The notes under the pieces are model-generated. The model saw only the letters and a program-made list of their open reading frames with translations, was not told the origin of the DNA and made no database searches. Below are positions 41,942-43,253 of a DNA stretch of 43,253 nucleotides, one piece after another (position 1 is the first letter of the stretch; each line of letters begins with the position of its first letter). The stretch lies in contig JAFXTJ010000010.1 of assembly GCA_017535945.1 (NCBI GenBank), positions 1-43,253 on the forward strand. Reading direction: 5' to 3'. This stretch comes from Lachnospiraceae bacterium (lineage in GTDB: Bacteria; Bacillota; Clostridia; Lachnospirales; Lachnospiraceae). The position numbers were made by a program, and so were the translations under genes.

Positions 41942-41954
41942 CCTGTCCTCCTTT

Positions 41955-43253
41955 TCAGATCTGTTCCGTATCGTCTTCCTGCAGCGCTTCCGCTGCGCTC
42001 ACTCCCGCAAGCCGCCCGGTGGACCAGGCGATCTGCAGATTATATCCGCCGGTCAGGGCGTCCGTATCCAGGATCTCGCCGGCAAGATAAAGTCCCCTGA
42101 TGATCCGCGACTCCATCGTATGGGGGTCGATCTCCCGCACATCCGCGCCGCCCCGCGTCACCACGGCCTCCTCATATCCCCGTGTCCCGGTGACCGTCAT
42201 CGGGACAGCCTTGATGAGAGCCGCGAACGCCTGCCTCTGTTCCCTGCCGATATCACAGGCCCTGGTCATCGGCGGGATCCCCGAGAGTTCCGTCATCACC
42301 GGCACCAGCTTCGCCGGGAACAGCGCGTCAACGGCATTCTTAAACGCCTTCCCGCGGTTTTCCTCAAATTCCCTTATGAGTCTTGCATCCAGCTGCTCCG
42401 CGGTCAGCGCAGGCTTTAAGTCCAAAGAGAGGTTCACCTCACCCATCTCCCTATGATAATGCGCGCTCGCGGATAATACAAGAGGTCCGCTGATCCCGAA
42501 ATGCGTAAAGAGCATCTCCCCCTGCTCCTCAAAGAGCGGCTTCTTCCGTTCCGGGACGCGCATGGACAGCCGCACATTCTTCAGGGAGAGCCCCTGCAGC
42601 CTGCCGCAGAATTCCTCCCGGATCACAAAGGGCACGAGAGACGGTTCACAGGGGATCAGGCGATGCCCGAGTTCCTCCGCCATCCGGTATCCGTCGCCCG
42701 TGGAGCCCGTGGCCGGATAGGATCTCCCGCCGGTCGTCAGGATGACGGCATCTGCGGGAACCCGCTCGCCGCTTGTAAGGAGCAGTCCCGTCACACGCCC
42801 CTGTTCCGTCAGGATCCGCTGCACACCCGCCCGGAAGCGGAAGCGCACGCCGGCCTCTTCGCATCTGCCCGTGAGCGCACGGATGACATCCGAAGCATGA
42901 TCGGAGCGGGGAAAAGCGCGCTGCCCCCGTTCCACTTTGGACGGGCATCCGCTCTCCTCAAAAAAGGCAAAGGTGTCCTCCGGAGGAAATGCATAGACCG
43001 CGCTGTAAAGAAAACGGGGATTGGTCACGACTCCCTGCAGGAATTCCTGCGGCGGCCGCATATTGGTGAAGTTGCACCGGCCCTTGCCGGTGATGTAGAT
43101 CTTCTTCCCGGCCTTCTCATTCTTCTCATAGACCGTGACAATCGGCGCGGCATCGCCGGACGGAAAAGAAGCCGCAGAAAAAGCCGCCATCAGACCGGCG
43201 GCTCCGCATCCTGCGATCGCTATGTGTTTACGGGATCCTTCGCTGTGATCAGA
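41955..43253 (-). CDS. HI0933/BaiN-family FAD flavoprotein, 5' end outside window
   Basis: The frame is open beyond ATG 43190 to the right edge. The 21 codons there include IAIAGCGAAGL, the FAD-binding GxGxxG loop of this family, and no start codon. So the true start is past position 43253 and this is a partial gene (432 residues visible). Other family marks are GKKIYITGKGRCNFTN, TTGGRSYPATGSTGDGY, THFGISGPLVL and LYLAGEILDTDALTGGYNLQIAWSTG. The family includes BaiN-type oxidoreductases and YhiN; the substrate is not known from sequence. It is upstream of cmk in the run. Confidence 0.93.
   Translation of the reverse strand, partial: SDHSEGSRKHIAIAGCGAAGLMAAFSAASFPSGDAAPIVTVYEKNEKAGKKIYITGKGRCNFTNMRPPQEFLQGVVTNPRFLYSAVYAFPPEDTFAFFEESGCPSKVERGQRAFPRSDHASDVIRALTGRCEEAGVRFRFRAGVQRILTEQGRVTGLLLTSGERVPADAVILTTGGRSYPATGSTGDGYRMAEELGHRLIPCEPSLVPFVIREEFCGRLQGLSLKNVRLSMRVPERKKPLFEEQGEMLFTHFGISGPLVLSASAHYHREMGEVNLSLDLKPALTAEQLDARLIREFEENRGKAFKNAVDALFPAKLVPVMTELSGIPPMTRACDIGREQRQAFAALIKAVPMTVTGTRGYEEAVVTRGGADVREIDPHTMESRIIRGLYLAGEILDTDALTGGYNLQIAWSTGRLAGVSAAEALQEDDTEQI

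Noticed and set aside
1-43253. Mobile element or prophage
   Set aside because: No transposase, integrase, phage gene or tRNA-flanked attachment site is visible; only the 181-bp repeat could be mobile.

Overview
The window is a compact, GC-rich bacterial chromosome segment (about 40 protein genes, almost no spacer DNA) that reads as a low-oxygen Firmicute, most likely a Clostridia/Lachnospiraceae-type organism. The reasons are a complete Rnf complex in the order C-D-G-E-A-B, an FMN riboswitch in front of the ECF substrate-binding subunit RibU, a TsaB-RimI fusion, a glutamate kinase without a PUA domain, the order FAD-oxidoreductase/cmk/ispH/S1-protein, and DUF4349-type lipoproteins. No rRNA, tRNA, CRISPR, prophage or insertion-sequence gene is visible. 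Taxonomy is inferred from gene content only.

Layout. 1-5161 (minus): a tightly overlapping run ending in ispD (cut by the left edge) and containing the t6A genes tsaE, tsaB-rimI and tsaD, ribonuclease Z, a small membrane-anchored protein and a family 2 glycosyltransferase. 5177-6083 (minus): ribU under an FMN riboswitch. 6081-6321: an unusual nested inverted-repeat element. 6382-6969 (plus): an unrecognised single gene with a strong bidirectional terminator. 7027-12668 (minus): promoter, lipoprotein, glyS, a divergent alaS and proB. 12688-20447 (minus): recO, era, a DUF4349 lipoprotein, an M16C metalloprotease and a large membrane protein with a long low-complexity tail. 20454-26823 (minus): yebC and a CorC-like CBS protein with their own promoter, a membrane-anchored J-domain protein, alr, nnr and a coiled-coil protein. 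26853-31973 (minus): a four-gene cassette of FkbH-like HAD enzyme, acyl carrier protein, MBOAT acyltransferase and membrane-anchored SGNH-like protein. 31990-37006 (minus): rnfCDGEAB. 37130-38353 (plus): an RNase H-like exonuclease-fold protein, divergent from rnf and convergent with cheR. 38307-43253: cheR, an S1-domain protein, ispH, cmk and an HI0933/BaiN-type flavoprotein cut by the right edge.

How it fits together. Rnf couples reduced ferredoxin to NAD+ and an ion gradient. Its flavin need matches riboflavin uptake by RibU, but the two are not linked in the DNA. IspD and IspH are two steps of the MEP isoprenoid pathway at opposite ends of the window. The most interesting candidate system is the FkbH-ACP-MBOAT-SGNH cassette. 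By analogy with dltABCD and with FkbH glyceryl-loading enzymes, it could put a glyceryl-type (three-carbon) group on a carrier protein and pass it through the membrane to a surface polymer. It starts 16 nt after rnfB with no visible terminator. Second in interest is the 181-bp element with perfect 15-bp ends next to the FMN riboswitch.
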